A stretch of 64,000 bases of DNA from Clostridia bacterium. Lineage in GTDB: Bacteria > Bacillota_A > Clostridia > Oscillospirales > CAG-272. Numbering within the stretch: position 1 is the first letter of the stretch; the number at the start of each line of letters is the position of its first letter. The stretch lies in the NCBI GenBank assembly GCA_017468115.1, contig JAFUJS010000015.1, positions 1 to 64,000 on the forward strand. The letters are read 5' to 3'. Shown in pieces: positions 57,028-64,000 of the stretch. The position numbers and the translations under genes are program-made. The notes beneath the pieces were generated by a model. That model was not told the DNA's origin. It saw only the letters and a program-made list of their open reading frames with translations, and searched no databases.

Positions 57028-57213
57028 ATGGCAGTACCAAAGAGAAAGCAGTCTCATTCTCGTACAAATTTGAGAAGATCCCAAAACAGCAAATTGACAG
57101 CACCATCAACTGTTAAGTGCCCAAAATGTGGTGAATACAATCTCACACACCGTGTTTGCTCCGCTTGCGGATATTACGGCGACAAAGAGATCGTAAAGAA
57201 AGAAAACGCATAA
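57028..57213 (+). CDS. rpmF: 50S ribosomal protein L32
   Basis: 61 residues: MAVPKRKQSHSRTNLRRSQ is the universal L32 start. CPKCGEYNLTHRVCSACGYY provides two C-x-x-C pairs, so this is the zinc-dependent form. RBS AAAGGAGGT. Last gene of the yceD operon, with its own terminator. Confidence 0.97.
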   Translation: MAVPKRKQSHSRTNLRRSQNSKLTAPSTVKCPKCGEYNLTHRVCSACGYYGDKEIVKKENA

Positions 57214-57219
57214 GTAAAG

Positions 57220-57248
57220 TAGGCTGGTTTCTTTAACCGGCCTTTTTT
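57220..57248 (+). terminator. Terminator of rpmF
   Basis: Stem AGGCTGGTT/AACCGGCCT with TCTTT loop and T run. Confidence 0.85.
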
Positions 57249-57269
57249 CGTAGAAACAAAAGGAGATAT

Positions 57270-57797
57270 ATGAATTACACGCCTAAGCATAACGATAAGG
57301 GTCTTAGAATCCTTTATTTCATACTGTTTTTTCTGACAGTTCTTTTTCTTATGGTAAATAATCCCACATACAGGTGGCTTTACCTTTCCCTTGCTATGCT
57401 AAGCCTTGTGGGTGCGGTTTATCTTTTACTCAGCTTTGAGCTTACGACCTACACCTACGTATTAAACGCCAAGGAAAAAAGCTACGACTTTTTCGTAGAT
57501 AAGGCAACAGGCAAGCGTAATGCCTATGTTTGCTACTACCCAATGGCTGACCTTGTTTATCTTGGAAAGCAGGAAAAGGACACTAAGGACAAGCTAAACA
57601 GTAAATACAAAAAAATCTTCTTTTACAGATACGCCCACAATCTTTTTAATGCCAACTCTTACATTATGGTTTTCAAAAACAAGGATTACTATGATGCAAT
57701 AACCCTTGACCTAAACGACGAATACCTTTCATTTATAAATAAGGTAATAAGACTCCAGAGCATAGAGCTTGAGGAAACAGAGAATAAAGAAAGCTGA
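57270..57797 (+). CDS. Two-helix membrane protein of unknown function
   Basis: 175 residues. Two adjacent membrane helices (about 12-30 and 36-55) in a hairpin are followed by a cytoplasmic domain of about 115 residues with a strand-rich pattern like a bPH domain (YTYVLNAKEKSYDFFVDKAT, YPMADLVYLGKQEK). Assigned only as a hypothetical. AAAGGAGATAT precedes the ATG. The gene ends in the bidirectional terminator shared with the minus-strand gene. Confidence 0.75.
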   Translation: MNYTPKHNDKGLRILYFILFFLTVLFLMVNNPTYRWLYLSLAMLSLVGAVYLLLSFELTTYTYVLNAKEKSYDFFVDKATGKRNAYVCYYPMADLVYLGKQEKDTKDKLNSKYKKIFFYRYAHNLFNANSYIMVFKNKDYYDAITLDLNDEYLSFINKVIRLQSIELEETENKES

Positions 57798-57818
57798 GAA
57801 GCAAGCGCTTCTCAGCTT
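57791..57818. terminator. Bidirectional terminator
   Basis: Stem AAGCTGAGAAGC/GCTTCTCAGCTT with AAGC loop, T-rich on both strands. Confidence 0.85.
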
Positions 57819-57823
57819 TTATT

Positions 57824-59292
57824 TTATTGAGCATCGTTTAATTTTGCCTTTTCCAATTCTGCGGCAAAGGTTGTGCACATGCCGGACGCATCCTGACCTG
57901 CTACATCATTGCTCATATAATAAACATTATTGTTTACTACATAGTAGCCACAGCAGTAAATGTTGAGAGAGGAATATTCTTCCTTTTCCGCAAGGCCTGT
58001 AACCTTCATTTCAAAAATCTGATAGCCCTTGCTAGTAAAGTCGATAGAATAAACCTTGCCAATATCGGTATTAGCTGTACCATCTGTATTTATAAGCTGG
58101 GAGCCGGTTAAATACTCCTTAATACCTACAACCAAGCCAAAGACAACGGAATTATTTACATTCTTGTATTCCTTAAGCGAAGCCTCGTTTACAGCAAAGC
58201 CCTGCATCAAATCGCCTGTTTCGCTAACAGAGTAGCCAAGAGAGGTAAACACAGGGTCAAGTGTAGTGCTTTCGCCACTTAGACACTTATCACAGCCAAC
58301 GTTCTTGGTCATCTCGCCAAGCAAGCCATTTGCGCCGAGTGTAATTGATGTGCCGTTGCTGTGCGCCTCAAAGCCTGCCTGACAGTATGTCATAACAGAC
58401 GCCTCCTTAACAACTGCGCTTTCAAGGGCTTCGTATCTTGACTTATAGCCATGGCTGGTTTTTAACGCTTCAAGCTCATCCGAGGAATAAGCAGTAAGGT
58501 CGTCAACCATAACAATGAGGCTCCAGTTGTTTGCAACAGTTGCTGAGCCCCATTTTGTGCCAAGACGGGTATCGTCGGCATTTGATGGTGAAATATTTTC
58601 GTGAATGTAGAGATAAAAATTGTTTTTAAGGTCTGATGCGGTTGGCAAGGTGTTGGTGCTTGGACCGGTTTCAATAGTACCGCTTGAGCCCTTGTGGAAA
58701 ACTGCCATAGCAGGACCCTCGGTTGAATATTTTAGGCAGTTTATGTAATAGGATGGAACAGAGATATTTTGTCCGTAGAAGTGTATTTCCTTTAGACTTG
58801 AGCAGCTATAAAAGGATCCGGATTTAACATGAGCCTTGAAATTGTTGCGGAAGGAAATCTTCTTAAGACCGGACCAGCCACAAAGGCTACCGTTGTTCTG
58901 TTGAGAGCTTGATTCAAGCTTAACGTATTCGTAAATGTCAAGCTCCTCAATTTGTGTGTAAATAACATTTTCGGTAATGTTACCCTCGCCATCGTCCTCG
59001 TTATAAATAATTTTAAGACAATAATCCCAGTCGCCGATTTGCATAGAAGTAATATCTGCAAAATCAGGAATTATAATCTTAGTGATGCTTGCGTCGTAAA
59101 CATAAATATCCTTTACTGTACAGCTACCACTACTCGAAACGGTTGTGGTAAACTCATAAGCAAGATTATCGCTGTCAGCGCCTGCCACGTTGCCGTCCTT
59201 GTCTACATAGTATGTAGCAGCAGAGGCACAAACTGCCAAGGTAAGGCAGAGAATAAGCGCCATAAAAATTGTGAAAATATCTTTCTTTTCAT
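57824..59292 (-). pseudogene. Secreted surface protein, frameshifted within its first codons
   Basis: The natural start is ATG 59292: AAGGAG lies 5 bases upstream and the promoter 59328-59356 puts transcription start near 59321. From that ATG the frame gives MKRKIFSQFLWR and stops after about 30 codons. One base later (-1) the frame reads KKDIFTIFMALILCLTLAVC, an obvious signal peptide, then about 470 residues of secreted protein. One missing A in the AGAAAG run explains this. The mature part has LRR-like strands (ITKIIIPDFADITSM, LKKISFRNNF) and a C-terminal domain from about residue 370 shared with the protein at 34505. The upstream in-frame ATG 59356 lies in the -35 box and cannot be used. 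Confidence 0.75.
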
Positions 59293-59327
59293 ATTGTTCT
59301 CCTTGTTTGAACACTATCTCAATATAA

Positions 59328-59356
59328 ATTTTACCACATATTATATAAATTGTCAA
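59328..59356 (-). promoter_or_regulatory. Promoter of the frameshifted secreted protein
   Basis: Minus strand TTGACA, 17 bases, TAAAAT; near perfect. Confidence 0.8.
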
Positions 59357-59358
59357 TA

Positions 59359-59386
59359 AAAAAGACCTACATTTAAGTAGGTCCTT
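59359..59386 (-). terminator. Terminator of the Nudix gene
   Basis: Stem GACCTAC/GTAGGTC with TTAAAT loop and T run on the minus strand, just after the stop at 59393. Only a few bases separate it from the next promoter. Confidence 0.8.
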
Positions 59387-59392
59387 TAATTC

Positions 59393-59854
59393 TTAGTGCG
59401 GCTTTTTGAAAAATGTAGTGTTTTCAGAAGCCTCTCCAAAGCGACCCTTAATGAACTTAAGCGCCTCCTCGAAAATCAGCTTGTCATTATCAAAGGTGTG
59501 GTCATAGGGAAACTCGTCCTCGAAGAACCAATGAAAGGCGGAAATTTCCTCAGCCTGAGGAACAACATAAGCCCTTGTGGTAAGAGCAGTGAAGTACACA
59601 ACCTTCTTTTCTGTGTTCTTGCGCTTGCCGATTAAGTAAACCGACTCCATTCGAAAGCCGTTTTCAATCCTGACATCAATGCCGGTTTCCTCTTTTGTTT
59701 CACGAATGGCAGTCTGGTATTCGTTTTCCCCTGCCTCAACGTGTCCCTTGGGGAAGGACCAAAAATCAGTATAACGATTTTTTATAAGAAGCACAGCATA
59801 TTTTCCCCTTGTCTTACGAAAGACAACGGTGCCACAAGACTTTTCGTACTTCAT
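59393..59854 (-). CDS. Nudix hydrolase, Ap4A/bis(5'-nucleosyl) type
   Basis: 153 residues. The Nudix box GHVEAGENEYQTAIRETKEE with TGI (residues 37-59) is complete, preceded by DFWSFPKG and followed by VVYFTALT, a layout typical of small Ap4A hydrolases that cleave dinucleoside tetraphosphates, though general nucleotide housekeeping is equally possible. The start at 59854 follows GGGGGG 7 bases upstream. Monocistronic. Confidence 0.9.
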   Translation of the reverse strand: MKYEKSCGTVVFRKTRGKYAVLLIKNRYTDFWSFPKGHVEAGENEYQTAIRETKEETGIDVRIENGFRMESVYLIGKRKNTEKKVVYFTALTTRAYVVPQAEEISAFHWFFEDEFPYDHTFDNDKLIFEEALKFIKGRFGEASENTTFFKKPH

Positions 59855-59943
59855 ACATATCCCCCCTTCAAGTAATTTTACCTTAGTATTTTACCACATA
59901 TTGTATTAAATGTCATTATATTTAGACAAAAAAACTAAAAAAA

Positions 59944-60861
59944 TTATAGAACAGCCTTCAAAAATCTTTGTGTGCGCTCATTTTGAGGGTTGTCAAACAA
60001 ATCGCTTGGCTTTCCTTCCTCTGCGATAATGCCCTCGTCCATAAAGAGAACACGGGTGCCAACCTCACGGGCAAAGCCCATTTCGTGGGTAACAATAACC
60101 ATTGTCATTCCCTCGTTGGCAAGCTCCTTAATAAGGTCCAAAACCTCGCCAACCATTTCAGGGTCTAGGGCAGAGGTAGGCTCGTCAAAAAGCATAACCC
60201 TTGGGTTCATAGCAAGGGCACGTACAATAGCAATTCTTTGCTTTTGTCCGCCCGATAGCTTAGATGGGTATTCATCTCTTTTGTCCTCAAGTCCGATTCT
60301 CTTAAGAAGCCTCATAGCCTCAGCCTCAGCCTCCTCCTTGGATTTCAGCTTCAGCTCCACGGGAGCAAGGGTCAGATTTTGAATAACCGTCAAATTGTTA
60401 AATAGATTAAAGTGCTGGAAAACCATACCCATATTCTGGCGGGCAAGGTTAATATCAATTCTGTGCTTTTTCTCAAGCGCCTTGATGGCTTCCTTGTATT
60501 CCTTACCCTCACGCTTTTTAAGAAGGTCCTCAGCCTTTATTTTTGCAATGGCTTCCTTGTCAGCCTCGTCCTCGCTCTTGCCACCTGCAATAAGCTCCGC
60601 AAAAAGAGTCTTGTAGGTTTGTGAAAGCCTGATAACATCAAAATGCAAATATGGGTCAATAGGGGTAAGAAGACTGTCCTCCAGCCAAACCTCACCATAG
60701 GTTGGCTCCTCTAAAAGGTTCATGCAACGAAGAAGAGTAGACTTGCCACTACCGGATGGACCGATAATAACAACCCTCTCCCCTTGGGTAATCTCTGTGG
60801 AAACACCCTTAAGCACCTTAAGGTCGCCAAAGCTTTTATAAATATTTCTAACGCTTATCAC
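59944..60861 (-). CDS. Amino-acid ABC transporter ATPase with large insertion
   Basis: 305 residues against a usual 240. Walker A GPSGSGKS (34-41), Q-loop Gln149 (VFQHFNLF), signature LSGGQ (202-206), Walker B VMLFDEP (223-229) and His in VTHEMGFA all match the GlnQ/HisP family. A highly charged insertion of about 70 residues (about 66-136; contains [20 protein letters not shown] and [14 protein letters not shown]) lies between Walker A and the Q-loop. It is likely a helical hairpin. It overlaps the permease gene by 14 bases. Energises uptake of a polar or basic amino acid with the two genes upstream. Confidence 0.92.
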   Translation of the reverse strand: MISVRNIYKSFGDLKVLKGVSTEITQGERVVIIGPSGSGKSTLLRCMNLLEEPTYGEVWLEDSLLTPIDPYLHFDVIRLSQTYKTLFAELIAGGKSEDEADKEAIAKIKAEDLLKKREGKEYKEAIKALEKKHRIDINLARQNMGMVFQHFNLFNNLTVIQNLTLAPVELKLKSKEEAEAEAMRLLKRIGLEDKRDEYPSKLSGGQKQRIAIVRALAMNPRVMLFDEPTSALDPEMVGEVLDLIKELANEGMTMVIVTHEMGFAREVGTRVLFMDEGIIAEEGKPSDLFDNPQNERTQRFLKAVL

Positions 60862-61540
60862 TTGCTCTCAACCTCTTTTCTATAAGACTGATGAAGAATG
60901 TCAACAGATAAACAATGCCAAGGTAGAATAAAGCCGCCACGCACATCGGCACAAGATAGCTTGACATCTCGTTACCGCCACCGATAATGGTTGCCACCAT
61001 TGTAAGGTCGTAAATACCGAACATATAAACGATAGATGTCTCCTTGATAAGTGCAATAAGCTCATTACCAATAGCAGGAATAACATTTTTAATAGCCTGA
61101 GGAATAACAACCTTAGTCATTGTCTTTGTGGAGGAAAGACCAAGGGCACGGCAAGCCTCTGTTTGACCAATATCAACAGACAAAATGCCGGCACGGATAT
61201 TTTCAGCCACATAAGCGCCGGAGTTAATACCAAAGGCAATAATCGCAGTAAGCTCACGTGGGAAGCCTCTGATGGCGAAAATTACAAACACCATAATAAA
61301 TAGCTGCAGAGCCATAGGTGTGCCACGGATAATTGTTACGTAGAAATTACAAATGAACTTTGGCACAGCCATAGCCCTAGACTTTTTCGCAATGGAAACC
61401 ATAGCAACAAGCGTACCAAGCACAAGTCCAATAATTGCGGCAAAGACAGAAATCATAAGAGTAGTGCCTAAGCCCTTCATAAGCATTTCCCAATACCTGG
61501 GTGTTGAGAAAAGCGTACCTAATTGCTCAAAAAAATTCAT
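60848..61540 (-). CDS. Amino-acid ABC transporter permease (HisM/GlnP type)
   Basis: 230 residues, about five membrane helices. The EAA loop [20 protein letters not shown] (about 140-160) contacts the ATPase. [10 protein letters not shown] is the family motif, as in polar-amino-acid permeases. It pairs with the downstream ATPase gene, which overlaps it, and with the binding protein upstream. A hairpin separates it from the binding-protein gene. Confidence 0.93.
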   Translation of the reverse strand: MNFFEQLGTLFSTPRYWEMLMKGLGTTLMISVFAAIIGLVLGTLVAMVSIAKKSRAMAVPKFICNFYVTIIRGTPMALQLFIMVFVIFAIRGFPRELTAIIAFGINSGAYVAENIRAGILSVDIGQTEACRALGLSSTKTMTKVVIPQAIKNVIPAIGNELIALIKETSIVYMFGIYDLTMVATIIGGGNEMSSYLVPMCVAALFYLGIVYLLTFFISLIEKRLRASDKR

Positions 61541-61560
61541 TATTTTATCCTTTACAATGA

Positions 61561-61595
61561 AAAAGAACTATGCAAAGTGGCACAGCTCTTTTTCG
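61561..61595 (-). terminator. Hairpin between binding-protein and permease genes
   Basis: Thirteen-base stem with G-U pairs, A-rich and T-rich flanks. Such intercistronic hairpins usually give more binding protein than membrane subunits through partial termination or mRNA protection. Confidence 0.7.
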
Positions 61596-61604
61596 GTTAA
61601 ATTA

Positions 61605-62471
61605 TTACTGTTCCATACCCATGTGTCTCATAACCATCTTTTCGATTTGTGAAACACCATTTTCATCTTCAACTAAAAGCTCTGTAAGAACTGCATTGAT
61701 AGCATCAAGAAGCTCTGTGTTGCCCTTTGTTACGCAGATTGCGTAGTCTTCCATAACAGGAGCGTCGTCAGCATCTGTTTCGCCTGAGTAGTAGAGAGGA
61801 ACACACTTGAAGCTGGAGTTGTTAGAAACGATATACTGAGCAGGAAGCTCGTCAACGATAACAGCATCAATTTGGTTTGCAGTAATGCCGTCAGCAGCAA
61901 GCTGAGCTGTGCTGAATGGTGTGCAAACTGTGTCAGTGCCGTAAAGAACGCCTGCATAGCCGTAGTCGTTGTCCTCTGTTGCGTTAATTTCGCCGTCTGT
62001 GTAGATGTAGCCTGTTGTGTCCATTTGAACACCGATGGTCTTGCCTGCAAGTGCTTCCCAAACCATATACTCAACACCGTCAACAGTCTTTGTAGCAAGA
62101 GTTGAGTCAACAGGGATAATTACATACTGAACAGATGTGTAGTAAGGAATAGAAAAGTCAACCTTTTCCTTTCTTGAATCTGTGATGGTAATACCTGCGG
62201 CACCGGCATCACAAACTGTGCCTTCCTTTACGTTGTCGATAATAGCAGAGAAGGAAACGTTGTCAAACTGAACGTTCTTTCCAAGTCTTTCTCCAACCAT
62301 AGCCATGATTTCAACGTCAACGCCTACGATTTCTGTGCCCTCATAGTATTCGAATGGTGCGAAGAATGCGTTTGTTTGAACAATGATGGTGTCCTGATTA
62401 CAGGAAGAAAAGCCAACAACTGTGCAAACGAGCATAAGAGTTGCAAGTACAAGTGCAATAATCTTTTTCAT
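61605..62471 (-). CDS. Amino-acid ABC transporter substrate-binding lipoprotein
   Basis: 288 residues. Type II signal peptide with Cys24 (VVGFSSCNQD). The SBP_bac_3 pattern is clear: FAPFEYYEGTEIVGVDVEIM, AGITITDSRKEKVDFSIPYY, VQMDTTGYIY and AVIVDELPAQYI. It binds a small amino acid outside the membrane. AAGGAGAATTC precedes the start and a good promoter lies upstream. First gene of the minus-strand transporter operon. Confidence 0.94.
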   Translation of the reverse strand: MKKIIALVLATLMLVCTVVGFSSCNQDTIIVQTNAFFAPFEYYEGTEIVGVDVEIMAMVGERLGKNVQFDNVSFSAIIDNVKEGTVCDAGAAGITITDSRKEKVDFSIPYYTSVQYVIIPVDSTLATKTVDGVEYMVWEALAGKTIGVQMDTTGYIYTDGEINATEDNDYGYAGVLYGTDTVCTPFSTAQLAADGITANQIDAVIVDELPAQYIVSNNSSFKCVPLYYSGETDADDAPVMEDYAICVTKGNTELLDAINAVLTELLVEDENGVSQIEKMVMRHMGMEQ

Positions 62472-62509
62472 TTTGAATTCTCCTTAAATATTTATATATT
62501 TGCTTATAT

Positions 62510-62537
62510 AGTATAGCATAAAAAATATATTTGTCAA
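62510..62537 (-). promoter_or_regulatory. Promoter of the amino-acid ABC operon
   Basis: Minus strand TTGACA, 16 bases, TATACT. Confidence 0.8.
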
Positions 62538-62575
62538 GTGTGATTGAATATTTTTGCAAAAGGTGTGAATATTAT

Positions 62576-63604
62576 TCAAAAAATATTCACTTGAGGCTCA
62601 AATTCCGAAGCCTCGCTTTCCTTTGTCTTAACAAGAAGCACAATAAGAATGCCAAGAAGCAAAACGCAGGTAGAGGCAATACCGCCCTCAAGACCGAATG
62701 CGCCGCCGCTTATCAAATCCTTGCCCTCATTTACTGTGGTTGTAAAGAAGGACGGCATAATGCCAAGTCCACTTACACTAACGCCAAATACATTACCCTG
62801 TATAAAGTTCCACATGGTATGAATAGCGCAGGCGCCCCACAGGCTGCCACGCTTAAACACATAAATGCCAAGGAACACACCGAAAAGAATAATGTTTATA
62901 AAGCCGATAACACCGAAATTAGGATTGCCTAGGTGCATAAGTCCGAAGAACAGAGAGGATAAAAGTATAGCGACAAACACCTTTGTATCCCTTGCTAAGG
63001 ATATCATAAGATAGCCACGGACCAAAATCTCCTCAGAAGCGCCCTGAACCACAAAGCCAAGGAAGAAGAGAATAATAATCGGGCTTATATATTCGCTGAC
63101 TGAAATATCAACGGAGCCAGTAAGATAAGCGATAAGATAGGTAAGCCCCATCATAAGAGTACCGATACCTACACCAATCAAATATTCAAAAAATGCGCCC
63201 TCTTTTCTTATTCCCATAGAGGAAATGGGTCTTTTTTCAAACTTCTTGCAGTAGAAGATTGCAGCCGCAATAGTGGCAGCAGTTGCAAACAGATTAACAA
63301 CAGTCAGCCAAGCAGGCATGCTTGCGAGAATTTCCGTTGTTACCTGCTCGATTACTTCTTCATAGCCTTCTTCGGTTACAGTGTCGTTTTTTACACCTTC
63401 TATAAACGCTTGAAAGGCTTCGTTTGAAAAAATAGCGCTGACGGCATAAACAGCTGTTGGAATGGCTAAGATTACACCCTGTATGGTATTTCCGATAAGA
63501 AATACGAGCATAAAGATGAGGACAACGAGAAATATGCTTTGCGGCTTGTGTCCAAAGGTTGCCTCATCAAGCATTTTTGTTTTCTTTATTTCAAAAATGT
63601 TCAT
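62576..63604 (-). CDS. CPBP-family intramembrane metalloprotease
   Basis: 342 residues with about eight membrane helices. The CAAX protease/bacteriocin-processing (Abi) motifs are GASEEILVRGYLM (EExxxR) and FGLMHLGNPNFGV (FxxxH), followed by a helix with a likely second His (AIHTMWNF, HxxxN). These are the metal-site residues of Rce1-like enzymes. Roles range from peptide processing to immunity; none is indicated here. The stop and start overlap with the upstream Nudix gene (ATGA), so it is coupled to it. Confidence 0.9.
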   Translation of the reverse strand: MNIFEIKKTKMLDEATFGHKPQSIFLVVLIFMLVFLIGNTIQGVILAIPTAVYAVSAIFSNEAFQAFIEGVKNDTVTEEGYEEVIEQVTTEILASMPAWLTVVNLFATAATIAAAIFYCKKFEKRPISSMGIRKEGAFFEYLIGVGIGTLMMGLTYLIAYLTGSVDISVSEYISPIIILFFLGFVVQGASEEILVRGYLMISLARDTKVFVAILLSSLFFGLMHLGNPNFGVIGFINIILFGVFLGIYVFKRGSLWGACAIHTMWNFIQGNVFGVSVSGLGIMPSFFTTTVNEGKDLISGGAFGLEGGIASTCVLLLGILIVLLVKTKESEASEFEPQVNIF

Positions 63605-64000
63605 TTTTTGCCCCCTAAAATCTTGTCTGCCTTCAGTATGGCAATTTGTGTTTTTGCGTCCTTAATTTCTCCGTTCATAATCATTGTAACAAGGGTGTCA
63701 AGAGGGATTTTTGTAACCTCTACAAATTCGTCCTCGTCAGGGTGGGAGTCCTTAAAGGTTAAGTCTGTGGTAAGATAAATTTGTATTTTCTCGTCAAATA
63801 TAGCAACGGTAGTGTAAAGCTCTCCAATATGCTGAATTTTTCCGGCAACAGCTCCGCTTTCCTCCTCAAGCTCACGCTTTACAGCCTCAAGTGGGTCCTC
63901 GCCGGGCTCCAGCTTTCCTGCAGGAATTTCCAAAAGCACCTGTTCAAAGGGGTATCTGAATTGACGGACCATAATAACCTGACCGTCATCGGTTACAGGC
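63601..64000 (-). CDS. Nudix hydrolase, ADP-ribose pyrophosphatase type, 5' end outside the window
   Basis: The frame is open to the end of the window, with PVTDDGQVIMVRQFRYPFEQ at the edge, so the start is missing and 133 residues are visible. The Nudix box is GKLEPGEDPLEAVKRELEEE followed by SGA, and IPAG precedes it, typical of ADP-ribose pyrophosphatases (NudF). The C-terminal part (ATxGFCDE-type position is FDEKIQIYLTTDL) fits. Coupled to the CPBP protease by a 4-base overlap. Confidence 0.92.
   Translation of the reverse strand, partial: PVTDDGQVIMVRQFRYPFEQVLLEIPAGKLEPGEDPLEAVKRELEEESGAVAGKIQHIGELYTTVAIFDEKIQIYLTTDLTFKDSHPDEDEFVEVTKIPLDTLVTMIMNGEIKDAKTQIAILKADKILGGKK

Noticed and set aside
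59293..59356. Start codon 59356 of the secreted protein gene
   Set aside because: The ATG lies in the -35 box of the gene's own promoter, so it is not in the mRNA.
1..64000. CRISPR array, tRNA or rRNA genes, insertion sequence transposases
   Set aside because: No regularly spaced direct repeats, no tRNA cloverleaf with a GTTCRA loop, no rRNA signature and no transposase or integrase frame were found on reading both strands.

Overview
The window looks like chromosome of a low-to-moderate GC, Gram-positive anaerobe of the Clostridia (Bacillota), most likely an uncultured gut commensal. The evidence is the many near-consensus sigma-A promoters with 17-bp spacers, strong AGGAGG-type ribosome sites, intrinsic terminators, a zinc-ribbon ribosomal protein L32, bacterial type A RNase P RNA, large BspA/InlB-like surface proteins, xylan and rhamnose glycosidases, and PTS sugar uptake. 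No rRNA, tRNA or CRISPR array was seen, so the order or genus cannot be fixed from this window.

Layout. 1-3188: 3' part of a giant repetitive surface protein. 3297-9852: a GH10 xylanase divergent from an operon of sn-glycerol-1-phosphate dehydrogenase, glycerophosphodiesterase, a HAD enzyme resembling eukaryotic phosphomannomutase, and a GH2 glycosidase. 9888-13729: minus-strand operon of an Ntn-type amide hydrolase, iron alcohol dehydrogenase and aldehyde dehydrogenase behind a consensus promoter bracketed by two near-identical palindromic operators. 13980-16568: ECF transporter S component, LarA-type nickel-pincer racemase and SDR oxidoreductase. 17062-19652: XRE regulator and SpoT-like HD/TGS protein. 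20094-24054: TPR-like protein, an orphan VirD4/TraG-like ATPase, a metallophosphoesterase and a membrane-anchored protein behind an apparent attenuator.

24085-25100 holds a 96-bp inverted-repeat element, a small gene, and rnpB with an unusual duplicated 3' end and terminator. 25329-29669 encodes a 1446-residue protein fusing a cytoplasmic XRE DNA-binding domain, one membrane helix and a very large extracellular InlB/LRR ectodomain. 29771-34111 is housekeeping: U32 protein, uppP, pgk and tpiA. 34505-37378 is a secreted LRR protein. 37481-39842 is ptsH-ptsI-EIIA, with an HPr that has Arg in place of regulatory Ser46. 39967-44046 is a small XRE regulator divergent from a two-gene ABC exporter, with matching 17-bp operators at both promoters.

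44148-49182, minus strand: GH78-like rhamnosidase, sodium-dependent symporter, acyl-ACP thioesterase and an orphan MazF toxin. 49443-55508 is an AT-rich accessory island: several small membrane, lipoprotein and immunity-like genes, two eroded genes, a promoterless Rhs C-terminal toxin cassette with its likely immunity protein, a holin and a HTH gene. Nearly every gene junction in it carries a degenerate copy of a short GACAAGGAACCGTCCCCTGTC-like element, suggesting a recombination-built silent cassette array.

55501-64000: membrane protein, YceD-rpmF, a secreted protein frameshifted just after its start codon, a Nudix hydrolase, an amino-acid ABC transporter operon whose ATPase has an insertion of about 70 residues, a CPBP protease and a partial second Nudix gene. 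Function calls rest on motif recognition from the translated sequence; no database search was run.
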